Origin: Cellvibrionaceae bacterium
GTDB lineage: Bacteria > Pseudomonadota > Gammaproteobacteria > Pseudomonadales > Cellvibrionaceae
DNA length: 5,632 nucleotides
Reading direction: 5' to 3'
Assembly: GCA_027012915.1 (NCBI GenBank)
Contig: JALUYN010000662.1
Coordinates: 1 to 5,632, forward strand
Shown here one piece after another: positions 1 to 5,632 of the stretch. A program made the translations under genes and the position numbers. How positions within the stretch are numbered: position 1 is the first letter of the stretch; each line of letters starts with the position of its first letter. A model generated the notes under the pieces. The model ran no database searches. It saw only the letters and a program-made list of their open reading frames with translations, and was not told where the DNA came from.

Positions 1-87
1 CACCTGTATATTCGGTATTTTTACATTACCCCGTTGTATTGGGAGCAAATGCTCAATGATTTTAAATTGCGCTTTTGTAATTTCCAT
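1..87 (-). CDS. IS5-family transposase, N-terminal 29 residues only
   Basis: An ATG at 87-85 opens a frame that stays open to the window edge. It begins MEITKAQF and continues through LLPIQRGNVKIPNIQV. From memory of the family, this matches the N-terminal domain of small IS5-type DDE transposases, where a 'LLP..RG' motif precedes the first conserved helix. The catalytic DDE residues lie beyond the window. I see no strong Shine-Dalgarno before the ATG, which is common for transposases. The frame differs from the ABC ATPase frame, which reads through the IS end and stops at 64-62. Recognition is by pattern, not by a search. Confidence 0.8.
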   Translation of the reverse strand, partial: MEITKAQFKIIEHLLPIQRGNVKIPNIQV

Positions 88-124
88 AGGCGCTGATTTT
101 ATCAAATTTAGTGTGAACAGGCCC
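1..124 (-). mobile_element. Insertion sequence end (IS5-family type), truncated by the window edge
   Basis: Read on the minus strand, homology to the ABC ATPase stops abruptly inside the word TTTCTAGGGCCTGTTCACAC. The stretch GGGCCTGTTCACAC, starting near position 124, looks like a terminal inverted repeat of an IS5-family element. About 37 bp further in, a transposase reading frame begins. Only this one end is in the window, so the opposite inverted repeat and the target duplication cannot be checked. The bases CTAG or TA at 124-127 are plausible target-site remnants, since IS5-family groups duplicate short TA- or CTAG-like targets. The exact boundary is uncertain by a few bases. The element carries its transposase in the same direction as the gene it interrupts. 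Confidence 0.8.
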
Positions 125-283
125 TAGAAAGCTCAGCAATGTGGTAGATTTCCCCGCACCATTGCCTCCTAGAAGCGCATAGACTTCGCCGCTATCCACA
201 CGGAATGAAATACCGTTTAGCACCTTCTTTCCTAAGCGAGTTACCTGCAGTTGACTCACACACAGTCTTTCCGATCTGCTCAT
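62..283 (-). pseudogene. ABC transporter ATP-binding protein, truncated by IS insertion
   Basis: The gene starts at the ATG at 283-281, preceded by GGAGA at 293-289 with a 5-base spacer. A TTG at 295 in the same frame is possible but has no such site. The product begins MSRSERL and carries a normal ABC nucleotide-binding-domain N-terminus: a short beta strand with the LQVTRLGKKVLNGISF pattern, then Walker A GGNGAGKST at residues 39-47. After residue ~54 (LLSFLG) the sequence enters the insertion sequence and ends about 20 codons later at a stop at 64-62. Walker B, the LSGGQ signature and the H-loop are therefore missing, leaving ~54 of the usual ~220-250 residues, and the protein cannot act as an ATPase. 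It lies 12 bp after the receptor stop codon, so it was the second gene of the receptor operon. The GGNGAGKSTT form of Walker A is seen in exporter or ABC-2-type ATPases as well as importers. I cannot tell from this fragment which direction the transporter worked. The remainder may lie beyond the IS, outside the window. Confidence 0.85.
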
Positions 284-288
284 AACAA

Positions 289-293
289 TCTCC
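289..293 (-). promoter_or_regulatory. Ribosome binding site of the ABC ATPase gene
   Basis: GGAGA followed by TTGTT and ATG. It sits in the 12-bp gap between the receptor stop (298-296) and the ATPase start (283), and decides for the ATG over the upstream TTG. The arrangement is the same as at the receptor gene (GGAGA, 5 bases, start codon) and suggests translational coupling within one operon. Confidence 0.7.
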
Positions 294-295
294 AA

Positions 296-2395
296 TCAGA
301 AACGATAGTCTGCTGACACGCGGAAACTGCGCGGAGCACCAGGTTGCACCCAAACGTCTGCGTAAGAGTTGGTGTAGTACTCCTCATCAAAAAGATTATT
401 GATTTCAGCACGTAGCGCCAGAGAACTTGAAAGCTCGTAGTCCGCTGCGATACGAACAGTAGTGTAGTTTGGCAGTTCAAAGTTCGGATCGCCGAATTCA
501 CCGCTTCTATCGCCGATGTACGTGAGGCCACCAATCAAGGTCAGCGCTTTACCGGCCAACTGAGTTTCTTGAGCCAGCTGAAGGTTGAACTGGTTCTTGG
601 CAACATTAAGCAGATCCGATCCAGCAGGAATAAAGGTCCAGGTAACGGCGCTGGTGTAGTCATTTTCCGTTTCAGCATCTACGTATGCGTAAGAGAACCA
701 GATGCTTAGGGTGTCGGTGAGATTGCCCGTAAGATCTAACTCAACTCCCTTACTACCCGCGGCCCCGACTGCCGTAGGATTAAAGTCAGCGTCAAACGTG
801 GCGATATTGGATTGATCCACATCGAAGAACGCCAGGGTTCCGACCAGGGCACCATCATTGAGGCTGAATTTAACTCCAATTTCCTTCGACTCCGACAGGT
901 TTGGGTCTAGCCCGTTTTCATCGGTTGCACCTGAAAGTGGACGGAAATTCTCTCCGTAAACAGCGTAGAACGACAAGGCCTCTGAAGCCTGGTAGACCAC
1001 ACCAAACTGGGGACTCACATGAGTCTCGGAGTAGTCAGACTCAGAGCTCGCTGCGCGGTTTTTCAGGTCTTGTTCATAATCATCAAATCGAGCACCAAAT
1101 CGAATCTCCAATTTATCGGTCAGGCTAATTTGATCCTGAACGTACAGGCCCAGAGACTCCTGTGTCTCAATGCGATCAATTTGCGTGGTTGGGCTAAGAG
1201 AAGCCAGAGGGGAATTCCCGTAGACGGGGTTATAAATGTTGATGATCTGCGCAGTAGCTCTATCCCTCAGAGCAAATTGATCATTCGCAAACTTGTCAGC
1301 ATCGACACCTACAATAATGCGGTGTGCCAATCCACCCAGCTCAAAGTTACCGGTCAACTCGGCACGGAATACTTTGTAAGTCGCCTCGTAGTCCCGATAG
1401 CGGGTAAAGCGATTGTAGTCGCCGTTGGCATCCGGAGCGCCAAAACCGTTTTCTGATGCCCAGCCTTTGAGTTCGGTATCACGGTAGTTAAATCCAACTA
1501 GCGCGCTCCACTCATCGTTAAAATCATGCTGAAGTTCCAGCTGGTGGCCAAGTACTTTGGTATCGATCGGGCCATACCCCGGCTCTCCAAGGAAGCGACT
1601 CTCAGAAACAACGCCCAACTTGTCATTGATTGCAATAACACCGCGGTCGAAAGGCGTCTCTTGTTGACTGTATTCCATCTCGTAGACGAGTCGGCTCTGA
1701 TCACTGATGTTCCAAGCTACGGAAGGACTCAACACTTGTTTCTCGGTTTCAACAGTGTCTCTAAAGCTCTCGGCATCTTCGTAGGCACCCACAATACGTA
1801 TGGCCAGATCGTCAGACAGAGGGGTTGTGTAGTCAAAGTCCGCGCGATAGGTGCTGTGGCTACCTGCCGAAAGACTCAATTCACCTGCAGTCTCAAAGGT
1901 TGGACGCTTGGTAACCAAATTAACCGTGCCGCCAGGTTCACCTCTGCCAAATAGAGCCGCGCGTGGGCCCTTTAAAACTTCAACAGATTCAACACCGGAG
2001 AGGTCGCGGGCTCCACCAAAGCCACGACCAGCGTTAAATCCGTTCACTAGATAATTACTCGGCAGGTTTTCATCACCGACAAACCCACGAATTGCGAAAC
2101 TATTCCATAGGCCACCAAAATTGTTCTGCCTGGCCACAGAGGCCGACAAATCCAATGCCTGAACGAGATCAATAGTGCCGGCATTACGCAATGTTTCCGC
2201 ATCAATTTTCAGCTCTGACTGGGGAACCTCGAACGCATCGAACTCGCCTTGATACGCCTGCCGTGTTCCAACAACAACAATATTCTCAATAGTTCTACTT
2301 TCAGTACGATCAGATTGGGCAGCCACCCCGTTAGCCCAACCGGCAATCGCTGATACACCCACGATCATGGGCACAGAAATAAATTTGCGCTTCAC
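296..2395 (-). CDS. TonB-dependent siderophore-type outer membrane receptor, probably for a zinc-related metallophore
   Basis: This is a complete 699-residue outer membrane receptor that would take a metal chelate across the outer membrane using TonB/ExbBD energy. I choose the GTG at 2395-2393 because GGAGA lies 5 bases before it and it gives a clean signal peptide (MKRKF..., hydrophobic core, cut after VAA at residue 26). A GTG at 2437 would add 14 residues with no signal character. Visible in order: a TonB box ENIVVVGTR at 37-45; a plug domain at about 60-165 with SFAIRGF, NYLVNGF and VESVEVLKGPRAALFGRGEPGG, the last typical of the siderophore-receptor subfamily; then alternating amphipathic strands of a 22-strand barrel ending in ...FRVSADYRF, with the terminal Phe used for Bam-mediated assembly. 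Length is normal for the family and the frame is intact. It is first in an operon with an ABC ATPase gene 12 bp downstream. A Zur-like operator lies upstream, so a zinc chelate is a better guess for substrate than ferric siderophore, though this is inference. A precedent is CntO, the Zur-controlled pseudopaline receptor of Pseudomonas aeruginosa; the neighbours here are not cntLMI. Confidence 0.93.
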   Translation of the reverse strand: MKRKFISVPMIVGVSAIAGWANGVAAQSDRTESRTIENIVVVGTRQAYQGEFDAFEVPQSELKIDAETLRNAGTIDLVQALDLSASVARQNNFGGLWNSFAIRGFVGDENLPSNYLVNGFNAGRGFGGARDLSGVESVEVLKGPRAALFGRGEPGGTVNLVTKRPTFETAGELSLSAGSHSTYRADFDYTTPLSDDLAIRIVGAYEDAESFRDTVETEKQVLSPSVAWNISDQSRLVYEMEYSQQETPFDRGVIAINDKLGVVSESRFLGEPGYGPIDTKVLGHQLELQHDFNDEWSALVGFNYRDTELKGWASENGFGAPDANGDYNRFTRYRDYEATYKVFRAELTGNFELGGLAHRIIVGVDADKFANDQFALRDRATAQIINIYNPVYGNSPLASLSPTTQIDRIETQESLGLYVQDQISLTDKLEIRFGARFDDYEQDLKNRAASSESDYSETHVSPQFGVVYQASEALSFYAVYGENFRPLSGATDENGLDPNLSESKEIGVKFSLNDGALVGTLAFFDVDQSNIATFDADFNPTAVGAAGSKGVELDLTGNLTDTLSIWFSYAYVDAETENDYTSAVTWTFIPAGSDLLNVAKNQFNLQLAQETQLAGKALTLIGGLTYIGDRSGEFGDPNFELPNYTTVRIAADYELSSSLALRAEINNLFDEEYYTNSYADVWVQPGAPRSFRVSADYRF

Positions 2396-2400
2396 AAGTA

Positions 2401-2405
2401 TCTCC
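2401..2405 (-). promoter_or_regulatory. Ribosome binding site fixing the receptor start at GTG 2395
   Basis: GGAGA on the minus strand, then TACTT, then GTG. It is the only purine-rich Shine-Dalgarno-like site at proper spacing from a start codon in this leader. It argues against the longer reading from 2437. Confidence 0.7.
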
Positions 2406-2440
2406 AAGTCAAAGAAGTGAGTGGTTTTCTCAATCACAAG

Positions 2441-2471
2441 ATTGTAATGTTATATCATAACATTTTGTGAA
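2441..2471 (-). promoter_or_regulatory. Candidate sigma-70 promoter of the receptor operon, overlapping the Zur box
   Basis: On the minus strand TTCACA (2471-2466) and TACAAT (2446-2441) each differ from the -35 and -10 consensus by one base. They are separated by 19 bp, which is longer than ideal. The palindrome fills the spacer, the classic position for repression. An alternative -10, TATGAT at 2459-2454 inside the palindrome, has no good -35. Confidence 0.35.
2444..2466. promoter_or_regulatory. Zur box (zinc uptake regulator operator)
   Basis: The site contains a perfect 8-bp inverted repeat, AATGTTAT (2446-2453) and ATAACATT (2457-2464), around ATC. The known gammaproteobacterial Zur consensus is a 23-bp palindrome with half-site GAAATGTTATA, one free central base, and its mirror. 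Aligned to it, 19 of 22 specified positions match; the exceptions are T at 2445, C at 2456 and T at 2466. The Fur consensus (GATAATGAT with its mirror) fits clearly worse. The box ends 49 bp before the receptor start, where a repressor would block transcription when zinc is sufficient. It is 147 bp from the cyclase start on the other side, so control of that gene is less likely. Confidence 0.75.
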
Positions 2472-2548
2472 GCCACTCCACTTGACTCTATCCACCAAGA
2501 CAGTCATTAAAACTGACTCTCACGCGTCTTGGATGTCTTGATTTCAAC

Positions 2549-2577
2549 GCTTAAAAAAGCGCCACTTCGTATATACT
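2549..2577 (+). promoter_or_regulatory. Weak candidate promoter for the diguanylate cyclase gene
   Basis: TATACT at 2572-2577 is a fair -10 hexamer, 35 bp before the chosen start at 2613. The matching -35 position (GCTTAA, 2549-2554, 17-bp spacing) is poor and overlaps a small inverted repeat CGCTT-AAAA-AAGCG (2548-2561). I see nothing else in this half of the intergenic region. Confidence 0.2.
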
Positions 2578-2612
2578 GCGTGTATCGAAACCCAGTTTGT
2601 ATTCCAGAAGTA

Positions 2613-4470
2613 ATGCCCATTCAACATAAGACGCCTACTCTAAAGAAACCTACAATCGTAACTCTGTTCTCGGGCTGCCTCTTGTTATGGCTCTCGTCCT
2701 TCGCCTGGGCGGAGCTTCAACCAATTGCAGTAGATCACAATGAACAAGGCGCTCAGAGAACCGGGCAAGAGCGCATTTATCACGATCCACTGGGAAACAT
2801 GAGCATCGAACAGGTGCAACAAGTATTGGCAGACGGTAAATTCAGCCCTCTCTCCTCGGCTGGATCCACTGGATTGCAATCCGGCGCCTACTGGTCATTC
2901 TTTCAGTTACACAATAAGCACTCTGATAATCTGACAGTTAACCTCGAGTACATTGACCATCAACTTATCCACTTGAGCGCCTATACTCGAGCAGCAGAGG
3001 CAAACAGCTCAGATTCTTTTGTACCATCACTGCGACTTTCCATGGAGCGGTCGTTTTCTCACAGGCCAATTGACCATCATCGCTTCGTCGTGCCCCTGAC
3101 TCTAAGCCCTCACCAAACTCTCGATGTGATGATTCGCTTTGGCTCGAATGAGAGTGGCTACACCTACCCGAGCATGCGCATTTGGTCCCCGGATCAACTC
3201 CAAGCGAGCTACCTGCGAGAGACAACTCTCATGAGTTTTCTGTTTGGTGGTTTCTTCCTGATTGCGATATTTGCGCTGGTGGCGGGGTTGCTCACAGGGG
3301 AGCGACTCGCCTACCTCTACTCCGCGTATGCGATATCAAAGGTCTTCTGCTGGGCCACCATATTGGGATACACCCATCAGTTTTTGCTGCGTGACAGTTT
3401 TCATTGGAGCCTGATGTCGAGCGGCGGTGCCATTACCATCTTACTGGGACTGCTGTTTGCCCGTGCATTTCTATATACCAAAAAGCACACTCCTCGCCTG
3501 GACAAAATTATAAAACTGATGATCGCCAATGCCGCACTGCTATTGTTCGCAGCCCTGCTGCAGATCAAGGCCCTGGCACTGATTACCATCACTGTGGCGC
3601 TACTGCTCTACCCGGTCGTACTCTTCGCCTCCCTCACTCGCTGGCGACAAGGCATACCCGAAGCCGGAGCATTCACCATTGCCTGGGGCATTCTTGTATT
3701 TGGGTTGATCACACAGGCGCTGCGAGATCTCGGGTTGGTAGAGCACACCATGATGAACTACTACTGGCCACCAGTGGGTTCCTTTGTTGAGATGCTCACC
3801 ATAATGTTTGCCATGGGACTGCAAATCCGTCGCCTGCGGCAGAAAAAAGAACAGGCTGAGCAGCAACACCTGGCTCACCTTGAAAACGCGCGAGCACTTC
3901 TCGAAGAACAAGTGGAAGAGAGAACCCGGGAACTGAAACAGGCAAAGCTCAAAGCCGAGCAGGAAGCCAGAGCCGATTCGCTCACCGGCATTCTCAACCG
4001 TCGTAGCTTTGTGCAGGACGCCACTGCTCTGTTAAAGCTGGCTGCGCGTAAACAGCAAGCCTGCAGCCTGCAGCCTGCTGATATTCGACCTGGACTATTT
4101 CAAGAAAATTAACGACAGCTATGGTCACAGTGTTGGCGACGAAGTGCTTTGCCGCTTTACCGAAACCGTGGCGGGATCTGTAAGAGAAACGGATGTGTTT
4201 GGTCGCCTCGGAGGTGAAGAATTCGCACTGTTGGTCAACGAACCCATCCAATCTGCCAGAACACTGGCAAATCGACTGCGCGACGATGTGAGCAATATCA
4301 CCCTGAAATCCCTTAGCGAACCTCTGCAGTTGACCACCAGCATAGGCCTTATAGGTACCGATGGAGGCACAGACATCAATGAGCTTATGCACAGAGCCGA
4401 TCTCGCCATGTATCAAGCCAAGGATCAAGGCCGAAATCGAGTGATCGAGACCAGCTCTATCAATCGTTGA
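2613..4470 (+). pseudogene. 7TMR-DISM membrane diguanylate cyclase, frameshifted by a 7-bp repeat
   Basis: The intact form would make the second messenger c-di-GMP from two GTP at the inner membrane in response to a periplasmic signal. The ATG at 2613 is chosen because it starts a clear signal peptide (basic start, VTLFSGCLLLWLSSFAWA, cut near residue 33); a TTG at 2529 would add 28 unlikely residues. In order: a DISMED2-like periplasmic sensor at about 35-190 (GAYWSFFQLHN is the recognisable piece); seven membrane helices at about 205-400; a charged coiled coil at about 405-450; then GGDEF starting at residue 455 (DSLTGILNRRSF). The first frame ends at a TAA at 4110-4112. The GGDEF domain continues in another frame from about 4078 to the TGA at 4468-4470: IFDLDYFKKIND, catalytic GGEEF (4210-4224), and an inhibitory-site RETD (4183-4194) five residues before it. 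Removing one 7-bp unit of the repeat at 4058-4078 joins the halves exactly, giving QQACSLLIFDLD and a 616-residue protein. As read, the product (to residue 500) keeps the sensor, membrane part and coiled coil but lacks the active site. A sequencing error or a switchable repeat could also explain it. It is transcribed divergently from the receptor operon. Confidence 0.88.
4058..4078 (+). repeat. Three perfect copies of a 7-bp tandem repeat (AGCCTGC) inside GGDEF
   Basis: Units lie at 4058-4064, 4065-4071 and 4072-4078. Seven bases is not a multiple of three, so each unit gained or lost changes the frame. Two copies give an open, conserved GGDEF sequence; the three copies seen here lead to a stop at 4110-4112. 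Strand slippage at the repeat is the simplest origin. Confidence 0.9.
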
Positions 4471-4490
4471 CCATTGCCGATCCGTCAAAC

Positions 4491-4529
4491 CCCGGAAACA
4501 AAAAAACAGTGAATACCGGGCTTTTTGTT
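4491..4529 (+). terminator. Candidate Rho-independent terminator after the cyclase gene
   Basis: CCCGG (4491-4495) pairs with CCGGG (4516-4520), followed by CTTTTTGTT. The loop is long, about 20 bases, but AACAAAAA just inside the left arm can also pair with the TTTTTGTT tail, giving an alternative stem. The minus strand reads a run of seven T at about 4506-4500, so the region may also stop transcription coming from the antiporter side. It sits 20 bp after the cyclase stop in a convergent gap, where a terminator is expected. Confidence 0.4.
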
Positions 4530-4545
4530 ATTCAGCAAGTCGGGA

Positions 4546-4565
4546 GCCAACGAATCTGCGTTGGC
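4546..4565. repeat. Inverted repeat hairpin in the convergent intergenic region
   Basis: GCCAACG (4546-4552) and CGTTGGC (4559-4565) form a perfect 7-bp stem with a 6-base loop, AATCTG. No T run follows on either strand, so it is not a canonical terminator. It could block 3' exonucleases or add to termination of the minus-strand antiporter transcript. It begins two bases past the stop codon of the doubtful small ORF at 4567. Confidence 0.6.
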
Positions 4566-4566
4566 C

Positions 4567-4782
4567 CTATTCCCACTCGATCATCAACAGGCCATTTTTA
4601 ACTTCTATATTCAACGTCTTATATTCTTGGCAATTCGTAATACCATGAAAAATACCACGCTTAGAATTTTCACTGAATGACTTCACTTGTAGTGAGTCTG
4701 TATGAAGTTCTATATGTAATAAACGATCAGAATACCTGCAAGTAAAAAGGCGACCCAAAAGACCATGAGTTCCGTTGGCCAT
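4567..4782 (-). CDS. Doubtful small ORF after the antiporter gene (up to 71 residues)
   Basis: An open frame on the minus strand ends at a TAG at 4569-4567 with ...LNIEVKNGLLMIEWE. From an ATG at 4782 it would overlap the antiporter gene by 73 bp, which is unlikely. A GTG further in would give about 39 residues. The part outside the antiporter gene (below 4710) reads as a plausible soluble beta-rich tail, and the hairpin right after its stop suits a transcript end. However, no start codon with a good ribosome site is visible. It may be a small unrecognised gene, the remnant of a gene that lost its 5' end, or chance. I assign no function. Confidence 0.25.
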   Translation of the reverse strand: MANGTHGLLGRLFTCRYSDRLLHIELHTDSLQVKSFSENSKRGIFHGITNCQEYKTLNIEVKNGLLMIEWE

Positions 4783-5632
4783 AACTGAGCAAAATACCCT
4801 TTAGGTCGATTGTTTTCTCCATCGTAGGAGTTGTTTATCAGTCGTCTAATACCACTTTTTGCCAATCCTTCTATTTTAGCCATTACCTCGGTAACTGAAT
4901 AATAGACAGGCAGAATAAACCCTGGCGCCAATTTGCGGTAAAACCAGTCTGCATCGAGGTTGGTGGAAGGCAATTCTGGAGGATACATATTCTGCCGATT
5001 CAACCAAACAAAGGCTAATGCAGAGAAAAACAGTAGTTGTAGCTGAGTTAGCACATGAGTAACGTCATACGGATGATAATCGACATCCCAGGGCAATAAA
5101 GCATAAACAGTTTGGGCTGGGAAGGTACCAATAATGACACACAGTATTGCGGCAATCCCCATTGCTACCAACATATTCTTGGGCGGCTCTGAAGTTCGAA
5201 TGCCAGAGTCATGGGCAAAGAATGCAAAATAGGGGATTTTAATACCAGCATGATGGAATACGCCTGCTGCAGCGAATAGCAGTGCCAACCAAACATAATC
5301 ATACCCATTAGCTATGGCCGCACTCATGATCATGGATTTGGATACAAAGCCGCTGAACAGCGGGAATGCGGATATGGATGCTGCACCGACAATACAGAGA
5401 ATGGTAGTTTTGGGCATGCTTTTGTACAAGCCACCAAGCTCTGAGCCATTGATTTTTCCCGTCATATGCAATACTGCCCCCATTGTCATCATTAATAGCC
5501 CTTTAAAAATGACATCGTTGAAGGCGTGAGCAACAGCACCATTAAGTGCAAGTGAAGTTCCAATACCAATACCAACAACCATAAAACCTATCTGGTTGAT
5601 CATACTGTAAGCCAACACCCGACGTAGGTCGT
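4710..5632 (-). CDS. Na+/H+ antiporter subunit D (MrpD/NuoM-like), C-terminal 307 residues
   Basis: This is a subunit of a multisubunit cation/proton antiporter of the Mrp (Mnh) type, related to the proton-pumping NuoL/M/N subunits of complex I, in the inner membrane. The frame is open to the right edge and the codons before the GTG at 5618 read DLRR, giving DLRRVLAYSMINQIGFM, the usual motif before a transmembrane helix. The gene therefore starts outside the window and 5618 is not its start. Visible features: AHAFNDVIFKGLLMM, with the helix lysine used for proton transfer; SISAFPLFSGFVSKSM, the proline-rich loop and second functional lysine; then HAGIKIPYFAFFAHDSG and further hydrophobic helices. 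A soluble linker follows (LDADWFYRK) and a final membrane helix ends VFWVAFLLAGILIVYYI. The usual family length is about 500 residues or more, so a little over half is seen. Other Mrp subunit genes would be expected to the right. MrpA or NuoN-like relatives cannot be fully excluded, but the C-terminal linker fits subunit D best. Confidence 0.85.
   Translation of the reverse strand, partial: DLRRVLAYSMINQIGFMVVGIGIGTSLALNGAVAHAFNDVIFKGLLMMTMGAVLHMTGKINGSELGGLYKSMPKTTILCIVGAASISAFPLFSGFVSKSMIMSAAIANGYDYVWLALLFAAAGVFHHAGIKIPYFAFFAHDSGIRTSEPPKNMLVAMGIAAILCVIIGTFPAQTVYALLPWDVDYHPYDVTHVLTQLQLLFFSALAFVWLNRQNMYPPELPSTNLDADWFYRKLAPGFILPVYYSVTEVMAKIEGLAKSGIRRLINNSYDGENNRPKGYFAQLWPTELMVFWVAFLLAGILIVYYI

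Noticed and set aside
1019..1954. Plus-strand open frames of 142-145 codons inside the receptor gene
   Set aside because: They are antisense to an intact, well-recognised receptor and show no family motifs or ribosome sites; they are reading-frame shadows.
2444..2466. Fur box reading of the palindrome before the receptor
   Set aside because: The arms AATGTTAT/ATAACATT match the Zur half-site much better than the GATAATGAT Fur half-site, so I call Zur despite the receptor family's usual link to iron.
2529..2612. Upstream TTG start for the cyclase
   Set aside because: It would put 28 non-signal residues before a clear signal peptide that begins at the ATG at 2613.
3600..3911. 103-codon minus-strand frame inside the cyclase membrane region
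   Set aside because: It is antisense to the conserved 7TM and coiled-coil coding sequence and has no independent support.
4059..4112. Programmed ribosomal frameshift restoring the cyclase
   Set aside because: No slippery heptamer or stimulatory structure is apparent. A shift would also leave extra residues at a conserved core position, whereas removal of one 7-bp repeat unit restores the family sequence exactly.
3994..4488. 164-codon minus-strand frame across the cyclase 3' half
   Set aside because: It is antisense to clear GGDEF sequence in both of its frames and has no recognisable motif.
5314..5529. 71-codon plus-strand frame inside the antiporter gene
   Set aside because: It is antisense to conserved membrane helices of the antiporter subunit, with no independent evidence.

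Overview
The window looks like chromosomal DNA of a free-living, probably marine, gammaproteobacterium. This rests on the gene set: a signal-peptide-bearing TonB receptor, a 7TMR-DISM diguanylate cyclase and an Mrp/NuoM-like antiporter subunit, at roughly even GC. It is an inference from gene content, and I cannot name a genus.

Layout, left to right. (1) Positions 1-124, minus strand: the end of an insertion sequence with the first 29 codons of an IS5-family-type transposase. (2) Positions 125-283, minus: the first ~54 residues of an ABC transporter ATPase, with an intact Walker A, cut off by the IS. (3) Positions 296-2395, minus: a complete 699-residue TonB-dependent siderophore-type receptor, 12 bp upstream of the ABC ATPase and clearly in one operon with it. 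(4) Positions 2396-2612: a divergent intergenic region holding a near-consensus Zur (zinc uptake regulator) operator 49 bp before the receptor start. (5) Positions 2613-4470, plus: a membrane diguanylate cyclase (signal peptide, DISMED2-like sensor, 7TM, coiled coil, GGDEF). It is broken by a third copy of a 7-bp tandem repeat at 4058-4078; removing one copy restores a perfect 616-residue reading frame. (6) Positions 4471-4709: a convergent intergenic region with a likely terminator, a 7-bp-stem hairpin and a doubtful small ORF. (7) Positions 4710-5632, minus: the C-terminal 307 residues of a Na+/H+ antiporter (MrpD/NuoM-like) subunit that runs off the right edge.

How they fit together. The receptor family would normally be called an iron-siderophore receptor, but its promoter carries a Zur-type and not a Fur-type palindrome. 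The receptor/ABC operon is therefore better read as a zinc or zincophore acquisition system whose ABC component has been interrupted by an IS. The neighbouring cyclase carries a separate reversible-looking lesion, so the window contains two lesions in accessory functions, one by transposition and one by tandem-repeat expansion. The most noteworthy points are the Zur box before a siderophore-type receptor and the 7-bp repeat that splits the GGDEF domain exactly before its catalytic core.
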